NCBI GenBank assembly: GCA_012295275.1
Contig: CM022672.1
Coordinates: 13,637,995-13,701,994, forward strand
Length of the DNA: 64,000 nt
From: Chrysomallon squamiferum
Lineage: Eukaryota; Mollusca; Gastropoda; Neomphalida; Peltospiridae
Direction: 5' to 3'
In this document: piece by piece, positions 1-11,639 of the stretch
How positions within the stretch are numbered: the first letter of the stretch is position 1
Layout of the letters: every line of letters starts with the position of its first letter
The notes under the pieces: model-generated
Database searches by the model: none
Seen by the model: only the letters and a program-made list of their open reading frames with translations
What the model was told of the DNA's origin: nothing
Position numbers and translations under genes: made by a program

Positions 1-864
1 TCTTAGATAAAGTTCTATCTGCATATGATTTGAGAAATATATATTATTGCAGTTTTTTAATTATCAAGGTATTTTCTTTAGGCTCTGAATTACCTGTAAT
101 TAGGATTACTTTTAAGACACTCATGAGCAAACAGTCACATAAAATATAAATGATATATATATATATAAATTACTGTTGTTTTCCTCAGTAACAAATGTTC
201 ATTAGAAACTGTTATGTCAGTAAATAAAGCCTGATAAATCAGTAATTCAAACTATTTTCCAGTTGTCAGTTACTGGGGTATTGCTTACATATATTTGAAA
301 TGTACAAAAAGAAATTTTTATTAAGCATTTAAAAATATCTGTCCAGTTTTAATGCAATGATGGATGATAAAATCATGCATGGGTGAAAGAACAATAATGT
401 TTATTGCAGTTGCCAAAACACAATGGCATTATGGAGAGAGAACACTTATATCACAAACCGTCAAATAAGAATGATTTTTCAACACAGTTTACCTTTTTTT
501 TTCTGAACTTGATACAGTGATGGCAAAAAAAAACATTGGCAGCTAATATAGGCAACAGATTTATTTCAAATTAGTACTGCTTTTTATAACTTCTTTTTAT
601 ATCATAAAACTTTGGTGAATGCATGCTATTGTCAATCATATACTGGAAATTTTTCGTAAACAGCCTAAATTTTATTTTTTACAGTATGTATGTAATAAAA
701 CAATTTGGAAAAGATATCTTTATTATGTTTATAACAGAAGTTGAAAGAAAATATCTATTAAGACTCAATAGCAATATTTTGTTGAATAATTAATTACTGT
801 AAAAATTACAATGAACATATAACATTAAGCATATAATACATCCTGGTATCAACAATTTTTTTTG

Positions 865-865
<1 letters not shown>

Positions 866-910
<45 letters not shown>
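866..910. repeat. (TA)n-(TG)n compound microsatellite
   Basis: A short run of TA dinucleotides passes directly into about 18 TG units. The apparent ORF with alternating Cys and Val here is a translation of the repeat and is not a gene. Confidence 0.95.
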
Positions 911-913
<3 letters not shown>

Positions 914-2949
914 ATATCACACAGTCATAATCACATACAGTATATATTATATGTGTACCATACACAGTCCTGCCAGGTTGAATTGACCAGCAGAGCCAAG
1001 AATAACCCAGTCTGGCTTCCAGACTTGGTAATGACAGACATATTCTGGTTCAAAGAGATTCTAACCAATTCTACAAACATCTGGGAACTGTGCCAAACAA
1101 AGAGAGTCAAAAGTAGACCAGCTCTCAGTGTAAGAAAATGTTATCATTCAGAGCTAGGTGAAAAATACCAACACATCCATAAACACATACATTATACATG
1201 TTAGGTGCTAACACATGTGCATACATATGTAGAGAGATATATACATATCTATCTGCCTACATATATATATATATGCATACAAACATACACAAATTTTTTT
1301 TTTTAACAAAATGAAATGAAATGAAATAAAATAAAATAAAATAAAATAAATCACAAAATGAAAACGACAAATAGAAATTAAACCAACTGAAAACAATTAC
1401 TTTGTGATTGGTAATGTCAGATTTTAAATTCAGGTTAATCAATGTTGTCAGTGGATTTCTTTTCTTTTTTTCCCTGATATGTAAGTGAACTGATGTAATA
1501 CTCATGCATGTCAAACATTATTACCTAATAAATCTATTCCAGGACTCTTGAATTTGTATTTCCCTTGTCTATGCTTGGATGGAAATGAACATTTTATTTT
1601 TCAAGGCATTTTGAGGCTTCTCCTGAATATTTTTTGATGAGGTATGGGAAATAAAATTCTGATTTCCATTAGAGCTTTTTCAAAAGAATTTAATACCCAC
1701 AAAACAATGATTATCTTACTTTATTTGATTTTTAATAACAAAAATTAAATGTCTGAAGAAGCAAAAATCTTTGACTTAAATTTTTTAGTTTTCCTTAATT
1801 TTAGACATTATTTACTTTTTTTTTTTTTTTTTTTTCTATTGTAGCAGATAACAGAAGGTGAGAAATGTCTATTGTTGTTTCTGACACTCACCTGTAGAAA
1901 ATCAGTGCCCTGCCTGTACAGGTGATATTCACTGACAATCTTTGTGTGTCCAAAAAGGTAAAGACAAATGAAAAGGTCAGAGTTCAAGTGGCTTAGACAT
2001 TTCCAAACACTGGGCACAGTGACCAAATACTTGAGAAAATGGTTTATTTATTACCTTTGAAAATGTAAACAAGAACTGATTACTGATTAATGGGGCACCT
2101 GTACAGGTACAAATAGGAATGAGGATGTAAGTGATATGTGACCAACATCCAGAAAGAATAACAACTGTCACAAAACTGCCATTTAACTGCTAAGCCAATA
2201 ATCTGAGTATGCCACACACACTGAGAAATTCTACAAATGACTGGAAACACTTATTATGTGTATATCTTTGTGTGTGCATATTAAGTGCTGACAGACAGAT
2301 CAGTAATGAAAACGTATAAAAGACAAAAAATGTTAATTAAGATTGATTTGTAATAAATAATCAAAATAAGTCTGGTAAAACATTTGTAGATTCGAGTTCA
2401 CAGGCTTGTTAATATATATTATTCCAAGATATGTGTAATTTCAAATATATGTATTTTAATAATTTTTTAATACATTATTTTAATATGTAATAATGTGAAT
2501 TTTACTCTATACAAACCAATATGCTGTAAACTGACATCATATTGTAAGACAGTTTATCTCATTCTATATAGCCGAGATATACTAACACAAATTACTTTCT
2601 ACAGAGCTGAGTCTACCTAATATATACAGAGTTTAACACACAAAAATTGTCTAGAACAAACCAAGCCTTATTTCTAGTGCCCACATGCAGACAAGAAGAC
2701 CCAAAGTATGGCAGCAGGGAGTAATTACACTATGGTCTCCAAGGAAACCAGATCCCATAACTGAAATCAAAGACGATGGTGGGGGGAAGCAGAGATTCTT
2801 TACACTTGACTGAACATCTTTGTATTTCCAGCAGGCAGTCATTCATTTAGTCAGTGGCTTGGTTTCCCCTTGGTGAAACAATTAAACACCTGTATGACAG
2901 AATGCAGATCTCATCACAGCAGTATCGCATAGCAGGCGCAAAGTACTGG

Positions 2950-4235
2950 AGTTTGTATTACAGTGTACTAATTGTTCAACGGTCCACACTGAATGAAATA
3001 CGATGAAAGCATCATGTACCACAATGTCTTAAAATGTACTGCACAGTGGTAAGTAGGGTATGACGAAAGCACCAGGAAACACAATGTATTAATTTCAGTA
3101 TGAGGTGGAGGAGAAAAATGGTATTTGATGACATCACTGTGAATCAGTGAATATTAAAGATTACAGGTATTTTGAAATCAGTATCATATACAGATTTTAA
3201 TGATATCTTGTAATGCACCTTTTTTTATTTACAAAGTACTAATGAGATTACAGCAAAAACTGGAAGTTATTTAATGAAAGCACAGAAAACTCAGAGTTCT
3301 TAGTATAAATATATTTTAATGAAAATCCAAGAACCACATTGAAATACAGTGTGTTTGTTGTATTAGTCATTTGAAGAATATAATCTGACAAGGGTATAGT
3401 ATACCAATGAATCAAAATATTATATAGTACTATGGTTGAATAGAATCTGAGTACCACAAAATATTACAATGTACTAACTGTACTTCACCAACTTGGAAAA
3501 AAATGTCCTGCAAGCATGGACAAATGCATGTATTACAATGTACAGCTTATACAATAAGTGTAAATACTGCCTGGAATTTGATGCAAACATCAAATACCAC
3601 TGTTTTACAATGTACCAGTTGTTATTACAATAAATGGTAAAATGTGTTGCGAGTATCACAATATGTTACAATGTTTTCACATTAATTTTAGAACTAAATA
3701 GTTTCCTCAGAATAGTACTAGCGCTGGCTTGTGTGTGACGCAATGAGTCCAGTGTATTACAATGCATTAATTGTACAACTGTCAGTAGTGAATGGAATTT
3801 GATGCAAACATCTAATACTACTTTGTTTTACAATGTATCAGTTGTATTACAGTCAACAGAAATAAACTTAATGTGACGACCGTGTATCATCATGTATTTG
3901 TATTACTAATATTAGAACAAAATGCATTTCTGAAATTCCCAAGGCTAAGACCATATGATATTGAATATACAGATTTTGGTATTAAACAATTTGATTCATT
4001 GCTTTTGTTTTACAATGTGTAATTCTATTATATTTATAGGCAAAAGTAAATTGATTTGGTTACAATTACAGTGTATTACAATATGTATTACAACATACTA
4101 CGTTACTACTCTATATACTATCTACATTCATCACTGCCCCATATATGTGACAGAGTTCTGTTCTATGATGCAATCACTGTGTATTACAATGTACTACTGA
4201 CATTACTACTGAATGGAATTTGATGATTCAGCAGT
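2950..4235. repeat. Degenerate tandem array, unit about 65-75 bp
   Basis: The motif TATTACAATGTA, followed by a CTAATTGTACAACTG-like stretch and a GAATGGAATTTGATG-like stretch, recurs through this region. Clear instances of the TTACAATGTA core lie near 3465, 3530, 3605, 3665, 3755, 3825, 4005, 4070 and 4180. Earlier, more diverged copies near 2955-3130 keep the GATGAAAGCAT/ACAATGT part. Spacing is mostly multiples of about 65-75 bp. The copies are too diverged to be recent. No ORF is preserved between copies, so this reads as an old minisatellite. Confidence 0.75.
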
Positions 4236-4745
4236 GTCAGTTGTATATACGATTCAATTGACAAATGCAGTCTAATAAAAACAAAATTTTTTTTTTTTAA
4301 AAATCGTTAGTTTCAGCTGCACAGAACCACTTCAAAATACAAAATGCTGTAATTCCAAAGATATATCCATTCAGTTTATGAAAATATAATTAAGTAAAAT
4401 CAACTGAATTGTTATTATTTATGATTACATCTAGAACATGTTATAGTAAACTACATTACCAGATAAATTAAATCAAAATATATATATATATATATATATA
4501 TTATATGGTTATGAATATACAGAAAGAAAAATTTTTAGCACTGTTTTTAATGATATATTAAAATCAGACTACAGTCAATTATATTTCTTTGTTTTGGTTT
4601 GTTTTTGACATCACATAAACTAAATTGATGTTAAGTTAAAAAATTCTTCAGGCAATGTTTATCACATTATACAAATACTTCATAAAGAGGGTGGGGTAGC
4701 CAGCAAAAATAATCCTGTGCACTTTTATTAGGTATTTTAAAATTA

Positions 4746-4750
<5 letters not shown>

Positions 4751-4778
<28 letters not shown>
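4751..4778. repeat. Poly-A tract
   Basis: An uninterrupted run of more than 25 A residues. Similar shorter runs occur at about 5226-5244 and 1817-1834 (as T). None has an adjacent retrotransposon body that I recognise. Confidence 0.9.
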
Positions 4779-4780
<2 letters not shown>

Positions 4781-5301
4781 TTCCTTTTAAATTCTTAGGA
4801 ATGTTAAAAGCCACACATAAACATTGCCTTAAGCAGCAATCTTGACAGTTAACTAATAAATAAAATTTATCAATGACAATCTGCGTTATTAGGTAAGCTA
4901 CGGTATAATGTAACATTTATTAAGAGGTACAGACTAATTCAACCACAAAAACAGACCATCACAATTATGTAATAAATAAAATTATCAGATCCAGCCAAAC
5001 ATTATGGAAGATTATGACTTTAAAGTTTGTAAGTGGAAAACAACAACAACAAATTAAATATAAATAAGTAATTTTTTTTTTTAAATATTAATTAAAACAA
5101 CCACAAACAAAGAATTAATTAAATAAGTAGTTTTTAAAAATATGAATCTATATTATATAAATTATATGCACTATTTGTTAAAAAGCAACAATGAATTAAA
5201 TTATTGACAAAGAAGCCATCACAATAAAAAAAAAAAAAAAAAAATACTGTAGCCCATATGTAAGTAATTGTGGAAATGTAAAATCTGAATTGTCTATCAC
5301 C

Positions 5302-5308
5302 AATAAAA

Positions 5309-5342
<34 letters not shown>
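5302..5342. repeat. (AAAT)n microsatellite
   Basis: About ten perfect copies of a tetranucleotide AAAT unit. Confidence 0.95.
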
Positions 5343-5344
<2 letters not shown>

Positions 5345-7519
5345 ACCCTAATCTAAACAAGATCTGTAAAAGAGTTATGAATTAAAAATCAACCATAAGC
5401 AGAGACCATCACAATTATCTAACAAAACAGAACTGCCTGAACTTCTGGGTGGCAGCAACTTCAATAAACAAGTTACCAGGTGTGAAAGAGAAATATCCAG
5501 GTAAGATGGGTGCACTGTGACGAGTTTACTGCGGCATTGTGTGTCTTGCCACAGTGCTGATTCCTGTCGCTCTCCATTAACGTCAATGACCCATCCACTC
5601 ATTCACCTGAGACAAACCTACTGAAGTGTAACCAAGTCTTTTACCTTTCAAGTACTTCGACAACAATGGTCCAAACAAAGACACAGTGCTTTAACCTTGT
5701 GTGTGAGTGTGTGTGTGAGTATGTGTGTGCTTTGTCTCTCTTAACTTTCTGTCTTAATGGTGTTGTTGCATAGGGACATGTATAAAATGTAATAACTACG
5801 AAGGTTCTCTAATTAATTCTTTGAGGGACTGGTTTAAACTTTTAAAATGAGTGGCCAGTTTCTTGCAGTTTCAACATTGTTTATATGGGGTGAGAATGGA
5901 ATTAATTAATATACTTTTGAAAACACATTTATGTATTTTCATGGTAATTACACACATACATGTGTACTTCATTTACATGTGTACTTCATTTACAGGAGAG
6001 AAAATTATGTGAATACAAATATAAACATGGGTTACTCTAGGTGGTTAGCAAGAACCAACCCTTTATATACAACATATTACAAACAGAAAATTAAATAAAA
6101 ATACTATAGCTTTTTAATAAACTGGCTGGGACTATAAGTTAAGCTGTGTTGTTTAGATCATAAAATCTGTTTCTGTTGATAAATGTAAAAATTACTGTGC
6201 TAAAATTTAAGAATAATGAAAGTAAATTAAAGATTCATTTATGAACACTTAGTTATGTCGTGATGCATCTTGTACATTAAACATATTTTGAGTAATATTT
6301 GTCAGTCTCCTGTCCTAAGGATTTTTCTGCCATCTGGTTGTTTTACAAATATAAGATTGGTTATTCCCTGGTTGTTTTTTAATGTGTGTTAAAAAGGATA
6401 AAAGAAGGCTTATCTTTACACTCCAGTTATTTTATTCCATTCACAGTAATATTAAAATAGTCTCCATCAAGTTGCATTATGCGTTTTCTTACACACATGA
6501 AATATTTTAGAAACATTTACTGTATATTGGTAGAACCTAAAACTGCTTGAATGTTAGTTATTTACTACTTCTATGTGATATATTAGTAAATTCATGGATT
6601 TAAAATTAAAATAAAATTTTAAATAAATAAATAAATTCTGAAAGTAAAGGCATTTACAAAAACAAATAATGGATCACAAAACAGAAGTTACGTTTGAGAG
6701 GCAATAATCTATTTCTGAATACAGAAAATGGCTTTTTCTTTCTTTCTTTCTGTTTCCTCTGCCTCATTATTCATCAGTTTAAAACTGCTGCACTCTACAG
6801 CAGCCAACTGTAACAGCAAAGTTACGTAATTTGTTACTGCCTATCTGGCTCAGAATGATGGTGCAGACAGGCTGAAGAACACGCTAACACCGCGATACTT
6901 CGACTACAGGCTCCCAGGTTAGAACCTGATACAGTGTGGAAAACACTTAAACCAAGGAGGTCTTGAGAACTGCAGGAAACGCATACAGAAGTGGAAACTG
7001 GCTTCCTGTAACAGTGCAGGCTAACTGGTACACACACTGGAAGCTTCCAAACAGAAGGTGTATAATTTATCTTGTGGGTAAAAAAAAAAAAAATTATTAA
7101 CAAAAAAATGGAGAAGTCGGGTTTTAGTTAGATAGAGCTCTTGATAATGAATGGAAGATGAATTAAAGCTTTGTTTGCAAATAGTTGTTGTTATCATTGG
7201 TTTAAGGTTCAGGTTAATTTTTTTTTTTTTTTTTATTTTGTTGAGTTTGTTTATAAATAGATTGGTAATCGTTGCTAAGATTTAGTTTATATTCTGATTA
7301 ATTTATCTAGATTTCATTTGTAGATAATTTAAGTTTAGGTTCAAGGTAACTTTAAGTATTTTGTTTAAAAGCAGTTTGATGGGGTTTTTTTTATCACTGT
7401 TTATAGTATAGAATCAGATTAGCATTTTGTTTATATATAACTGCAGTTTATCATTAGTGTCAGCCTAGTTCAGGTTAGTTTTTAAAATCCTCTGAAAATG
7501 TATCAACTTTACATACATT

Positions 7520-7820
7520 GTTTGTAATAAAATTATATATTTAATACATTACAGATCTACTCTATATGACAATATATTATGTATAGCAAAATTAAATAAA
7601 ATAACAGCGTAATGATTTTTTTATAATGAATAATGCATTAATATGTATGACAAAATTATGTAATGATTTTTTTTAAATCTGTAATTTATTAATACATATG
7701 ACAAAATTATGTAAAATCTTGTGATAATGTAATGGTTTTTTAATTTTATTTTTATATATCAATAACATATTAATATATACAACAAAATTATATAAAACCG
7801 TTTAAATATATAATGATTAC
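7520..7820. repeat. Degenerate tandem array around ATGACAAAATTATGTAATG
   Basis: The element (T)ATTAATA-(C/T)AT-ATGACAAAATTATGTAA(TG)-poly-T occurs four to five times with variable spacer, at about 7570-7625, 7635-7675, 7690-7740 and 7765-7815. Each copy is followed by a T-rich run. It is non-coding and probably an old tandem duplication. Confidence 0.6.
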
Positions 7821-9172
7821 AACAAACTGAACTCATTAAATCACAGATTTTAAAACAACACTATCCAATTTCAGAGTGACTGGTACTATAAAATTAATAA
7901 TGAAGCTTAAGGTCTGAAGGTCAGGATGTAATCTCAGAAATTCTGATAAAAACTGGTCTTTGTACATTGTGTGTTGACTGCAGTAATCTTTCACAATTTA
8001 TATTAGACAAACAGCTGTCTTAAGTATTTAAACTGGTCTTACATAACCTGATACTGATTCACTGTGTGAAATATTTAAAAACAAGCACAGTACGAAACAA
8101 TGCAGCTGCCTTAGAATTTTTGTTAGTCAGTATTAGAGGTTGTGCCCAAGACTGGCATGCTTTGATCAGTTATTTTCAAAAAAATTAATTATTACCACTG
8201 ATTGTTAATTTAGGATGGTTAGATGTGAAAATATATTTGTAATTTTGTGGTTGTAAAAGTTAAAAGCATGTCCATGATCCAAAGACATGTATGACAATGT
8301 AATCTATTAAAAAAAGAAAAGATTATTTTATGATTCGTTCTGAACAAAATGCTTATTTTTATTAAACATTATAATTGTGATTCATTCTGAATTAAATGCT
8401 TATGTTTATATTTATAAAATAAAAAAATTAAAAAAAACAACAATCGGTTATCCATTCTGTCATAAATATGATTTGTAAAATCCCTTTTTCTGTAGGGGGG
8501 AAACAGACCCAGAATAAAAGTGTGTTTTTTGTTTGTTCATTTGTTTTATTATTATTATTATTGTTGTTGGATGTGATTCATATATTTAAAAATTTATGAT
8601 TTATAGTTAGCAAAATTCCAGAAATATTTCATAAACTATAAAATAAATAAATAAATAAATAAAAATACAAAAACTAAAAGAGGAAAGGAAAAGGAAAAGA
8701 AATATTATATTATTACATACTGTTAAACATTCAACTTGCAGTCATTAAATATTTTATTACTGATTAATGACACCAAACCATAGAATATCAATACAAAATC
8801 CATGAATCACTGAAAGGTCTAGACTCCACTGTGTCTATGTTTATATGCTCATAAAAGATTTAAAGCCAAAAGTGTATGTATGAATATATGCCAAAAGAAA
8901 AAGACAGAAAAAAGTCTGCTATATATGTTTTAATAAAATAAAATAAAAAATTTGTTTTAAAGTGGACTGTTACTTTCAATCAATCAATATAATACTAGTG
9001 AATCGTCTCCCCGTCTGTTCCATCATACTGGATCCGCCCTAACTTCGGTAAATTCCGATGACTCGACTAAACATTTAATGTCGATGCCAATTACTCTCAA
9101 ATCAAATGGTCAATCCATACAAAGAGTACTAAAAAAAAATACAGAAAAATAAAAAAAAAAAAAAATACTTAC

Positions 9173-9572
9173 ACAGATGCAGAGTCAAATTAACTTGAGT
9201 CGGGTAGAAAATCCCTTCCAGCATCGTCTCCGACTGCCACCAGGTCCAGTTGTAGTTGTTGTTGAAGTCGGTCATGAAATCCGGGGGGTGCCGGCGCAAC
9301 GGGTCGCGGTCGTCGCACACGTAGCAGGACTTGGTGACTCCCGTGGCGCCGCTGTGGCCCGTCTGGAGACAATACTCCGTGCTCTCGCTGAGGCCACAAG
9401 TGTTCGTCGCCTCCACTGGCAGGCCGAAAGCGGCGTTGACGAATTCGGGCATACACCTCTGAGCGCGACCCGTCCGATCGTAACAACTGTTGCTACCCCC
9501 AGGCGGTACCTGTTGGGCGGAGCTGCCTTCAATGAAAAGTCCTACGCTGGCGATTAAAGCTAAAAACATCAT
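9173..9572 (-). CDS. Laminin subunit gamma, first coding exon (signal peptide and start of laminin N-terminal domain)
   Basis: Laminin gamma is the secreted gamma arm of the heterotrimeric basement-membrane laminins; its N-terminal domain drives polymer formation. The exon encodes a hydrophobic signal peptide ([16 protein letters not shown], ending near SSA-Q) and then the opening of the laminin N-terminal domain. Diagnostic gamma-type motifs are [48 protein letters not shown] and NLTLHL, closely matching my memory of LAMC1. The start chosen is the first Met of a Met-Met pair at 9572, because the hydrophobic core follows directly. An in-frame Met at 9650 would add 26 residues that do not look like a signal sequence. 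The exon ends at a GTAAGT donor (complement of 9167-9172); exact phase is uncertain because GTGTAAGT offers two GTs. GC content is clearly higher than in the surrounding DNA. The remaining exons lie outside the window on the low-coordinate side. Confidence 0.92.
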
Positions 9573-9659
9573 CGTTCCTTTTGATATTCCATGCGAACAA
9601 GTCCTAAAACTTTCTGCACACAGCAGCACCCGCAGTCGTACAACCGCCATACCACTGTC

Positions 9660-9850
9660 TTAGCCTGATTGGCGAAGTGCATTGTGGGAGGCGGAGTGAA
9701 GTTCTGCTGAGTGCGCTGTAACAAGGATTACCGTAAAGTCGGCAAAAAAAAGACGGCCGGCGAGTTTATTTACAAGTCGATTATCCCTTATCGAAACACC
9801 CCGGGGACAGATCCCGGAGTTTATGTGTTACAAGATAATTAAATATCTTT
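9660..9850 (-). promoter_or_regulatory. Candidate laminin gamma promoter
   Basis: Just upstream of the laminin exon on the minus strand there is an inverted CCAAT element (CTGATTGG on the plus strand at 9665-9672), followed by a GC-richer stretch (GGGAGGCGGAG near 9685) and CpG-containing sequence to about 9830. No TATA box stands out. The transcription start is not determined. Confidence 0.4.
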
Positions 9851-9880
9851 ATAACGTATTAAGATAAGTTAAATGCATGT

Positions 9881-10046
9881 GCAAAATTACACAAGTGATG
9901 TTTTACGCCCAGAAAGCCCGTTTTTCGAATATTTTTAATGGATTTTTATGACATTATTAAGTCAAACACATAATTATGCAAAATTACACAAGCAGTGTTT
10001 TTTTACGCTCAGAAAGCCTGTTTTCGAATATTTTGAACTGATTAAC
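9881..10046. repeat. Two-copy tandem repeat, about 97-bp period
   Basis: Two direct copies share GCAAAATTACACAAG, TTTTACGC(C/T)CAGAAAGCC and TTCGAATATTTT in the same order. The copies begin at 9881 and 9978. They lie upstream of the laminin gene and are otherwise non-coding. Confidence 0.85.
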
Positions 10047-10333
10047 GAGAGAGTATATAAATAGGCACAAAATTTTTTCTAGCAGATACACATATTTTGT
10101 ATGATTTATTATTGTCCCTTCTCTGTACTTGAAAAAATATATATGCTCTTGTCATAGCTCCTAACAAGAAAACGCTTCTTTTCTCTGAAAAAAATAAATA
10201 AATAAAAAGGAGCACAAAGATACTTATTTATTAGTTGATTAGGTGCTGTAATAAAAACGTGAAAACAATAAAATTGTGATCGATAAAGAGAATGGCTTAT
10301 TTTAAGCTATGAAAACAAACTGTATTATTATTA

Positions 10334-10379
<46 letters not shown>

Positions 10380-11550
10380 TATTATGATTATTATTATTAT
10401 TATTTTTTAAATATTTTGTAATAATATTCGGAGCACATATAATTCAGTTGTTTACAGGTAAAAACTTAGAGATTATACACAAACGGAGGTACAAACAGAC
10501 ACAAAAAAAACCCACATTCATAGTCATTTTTCACATATTAAGTTATTTTTAAAAAAATAATTAAATAATCTGTTGATCGGATTCTCCATTTGCAAAGTTC
10601 CTATATAACAAACAAAACTACGTATACCTTAAACATTCCATGAATAATAAATTAAACAAAAACAAAAAAAAACAAAAAAGCTATAAAAAAAAAAAAAAAA
10701 AATGACACAAAAAAAATATTACACTTAAGGTATTAACCTAAAATAGCTGAAACTGAAACAAAGCAAACATTGCGACATTAAAAAAAAAAAAAAAACGCCC
10801 ACCCACGCATGCCGCACTGTTTTAACATTTTTGTTTGTGCTGCGCCGACAAATCTGCAGCAGCACGCTTCTGTGTTTGTTTTTAGAAATAAAGTCAACTC
10901 TGATAATTACAAGTCAACTGTACAGGCTCAAACCGCCATTTTATAATGACCGATAACTATGCATTCTACATGTTACAACGCCCACTGATTCATTAACATT
11001 TCTGGTTTGATGACGTATACGTATATATATATATATTTTGTATGGGATAACAGTTGTTTCTTTAATATAATCAACCAATCAAAGAAGGCGGGATGGGGAT
11101 CGTTTGTTCTTTTTTGTTTTTTGTTTGTTTTTTGTTTTTGTTTTTGTTTTTTTTTTTTGTTTTGTTTTGTTTTGTATTTTTTCCCTTACGTGTCCTTTTT
11201 TAATTTTATTTATATAATAATAATAAAAATAATAACAACAGCAACAACAACAACAATTATTGTTTATTTACATAAGTTTTAAGTGTTTGTATGACTCAAC
11301 AGTTTTCGTATTTGTTTGGGTTTTCGTACCTTTTTTTAAAAAATTTTTTTTTTATTATTTAACTTACAGGTCTAATATTTGTCCGTTATTCATCTTCGAT
11401 TAAATGAACATTACTTCCAGAGGCATAGTTCACATCTTGAACCATTCACTGAAATTTGTTTCACACATTTTATTTCAGTTGTTGTATACTACTTCACGCC
11501 TCCACCCCAGAATAGCTTTTTGATAATGAATGTAAATGACTGTCCTATTC
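10047..11550. other. Intergenic, no gene recognised
   Basis: This stretch contains an interrupted (ATT)n array at about 10324-10405, several A-runs at 10684-10700 and 10780-10795, T-rich sequence at 11108-11160 and an AATAAT/CAACAA run at 11214-11258. The small ORFs here are translations of homopolymer or microsatellite sequence. Confidence 0.8.
10324..10405. repeat. (ATT)n microsatellite
   Basis: An array of TTA/ATT trinucleotides with a few single-base interruptions. Confidence 0.9.
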
Positions 11551-11558
11551 CAAGCGTA

Positions 11559-11620
11559 GACGTCACGTGATGTCTAGGTTGAATGAACCAAACATGTGAT
11601 ATTACGTCAGTAGACGTCTG
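11559..11620. promoter_or_regulatory. Cluster of CRE-like sites with overlapping E-box
   Basis: Within about 62 bp there are GACGTCACGTGATG (11559-11572, a CRE-like GACGTCA overlapping the E-box CACGTG), ATTACGTCAG (11601-11610) and TAGACGTCTG (11611-11620). CpG is rare in the surrounding sequence, so three ACGTC cores in this span stand out. The site lies between the divergent laminin gamma and VAMP4 genes and could serve a distal 5' exon of VAMP4. It matches bZIP (CREB/ATF) and bHLH consensus sites; function is inferred. Confidence 0.4.
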
Positions 11621-11639
11621 CGGTCAATAGTGAACGTAT

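Larger units (their letters stand above)
1..9172 (-). other. Putative intron 1 of the laminin gamma gene; no exons recognised
   Basis: The laminin gamma first exon, read on the minus strand, ends at about 9173 with a GTAAGT donor. The next laminin N-terminal exon should lie at lower coordinates. I searched this stretch for the expected continuation of the laminin N-terminal domain and found nothing on the minus strand. What it holds is AT-rich sequence, a TA/TG microsatellite, poly-A tracts, an AAAT array and two degenerate tandem arrays, listed separately. Two more GC-balanced islands (about 5375-5620 and 6830-7060) carry short ORFs with no recognisable domain. A large first intron is usual for vertebrate laminin gamma genes, so the absence is plausible. 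Assigning all of it to the intron is inference. Confidence 0.5.

Noticed and set aside
5375-5602. 75-aa minus-strand ORF in a more GC-balanced patch
   Set aside because: It has a CTG|GTAACT donor-like site and a CTCAG acceptor-like site, but the frame after that acceptor hits a stop and the sequence does not resemble laminin or anything else I know.
9177-9557. 126-aa plus-strand ORF opposite the laminin exon, and two further minus-strand frames there
   Set aside because: They overlap the laminin coding exon in other frames, are open because the exon is GC-rich, and encode no recognisable domain.
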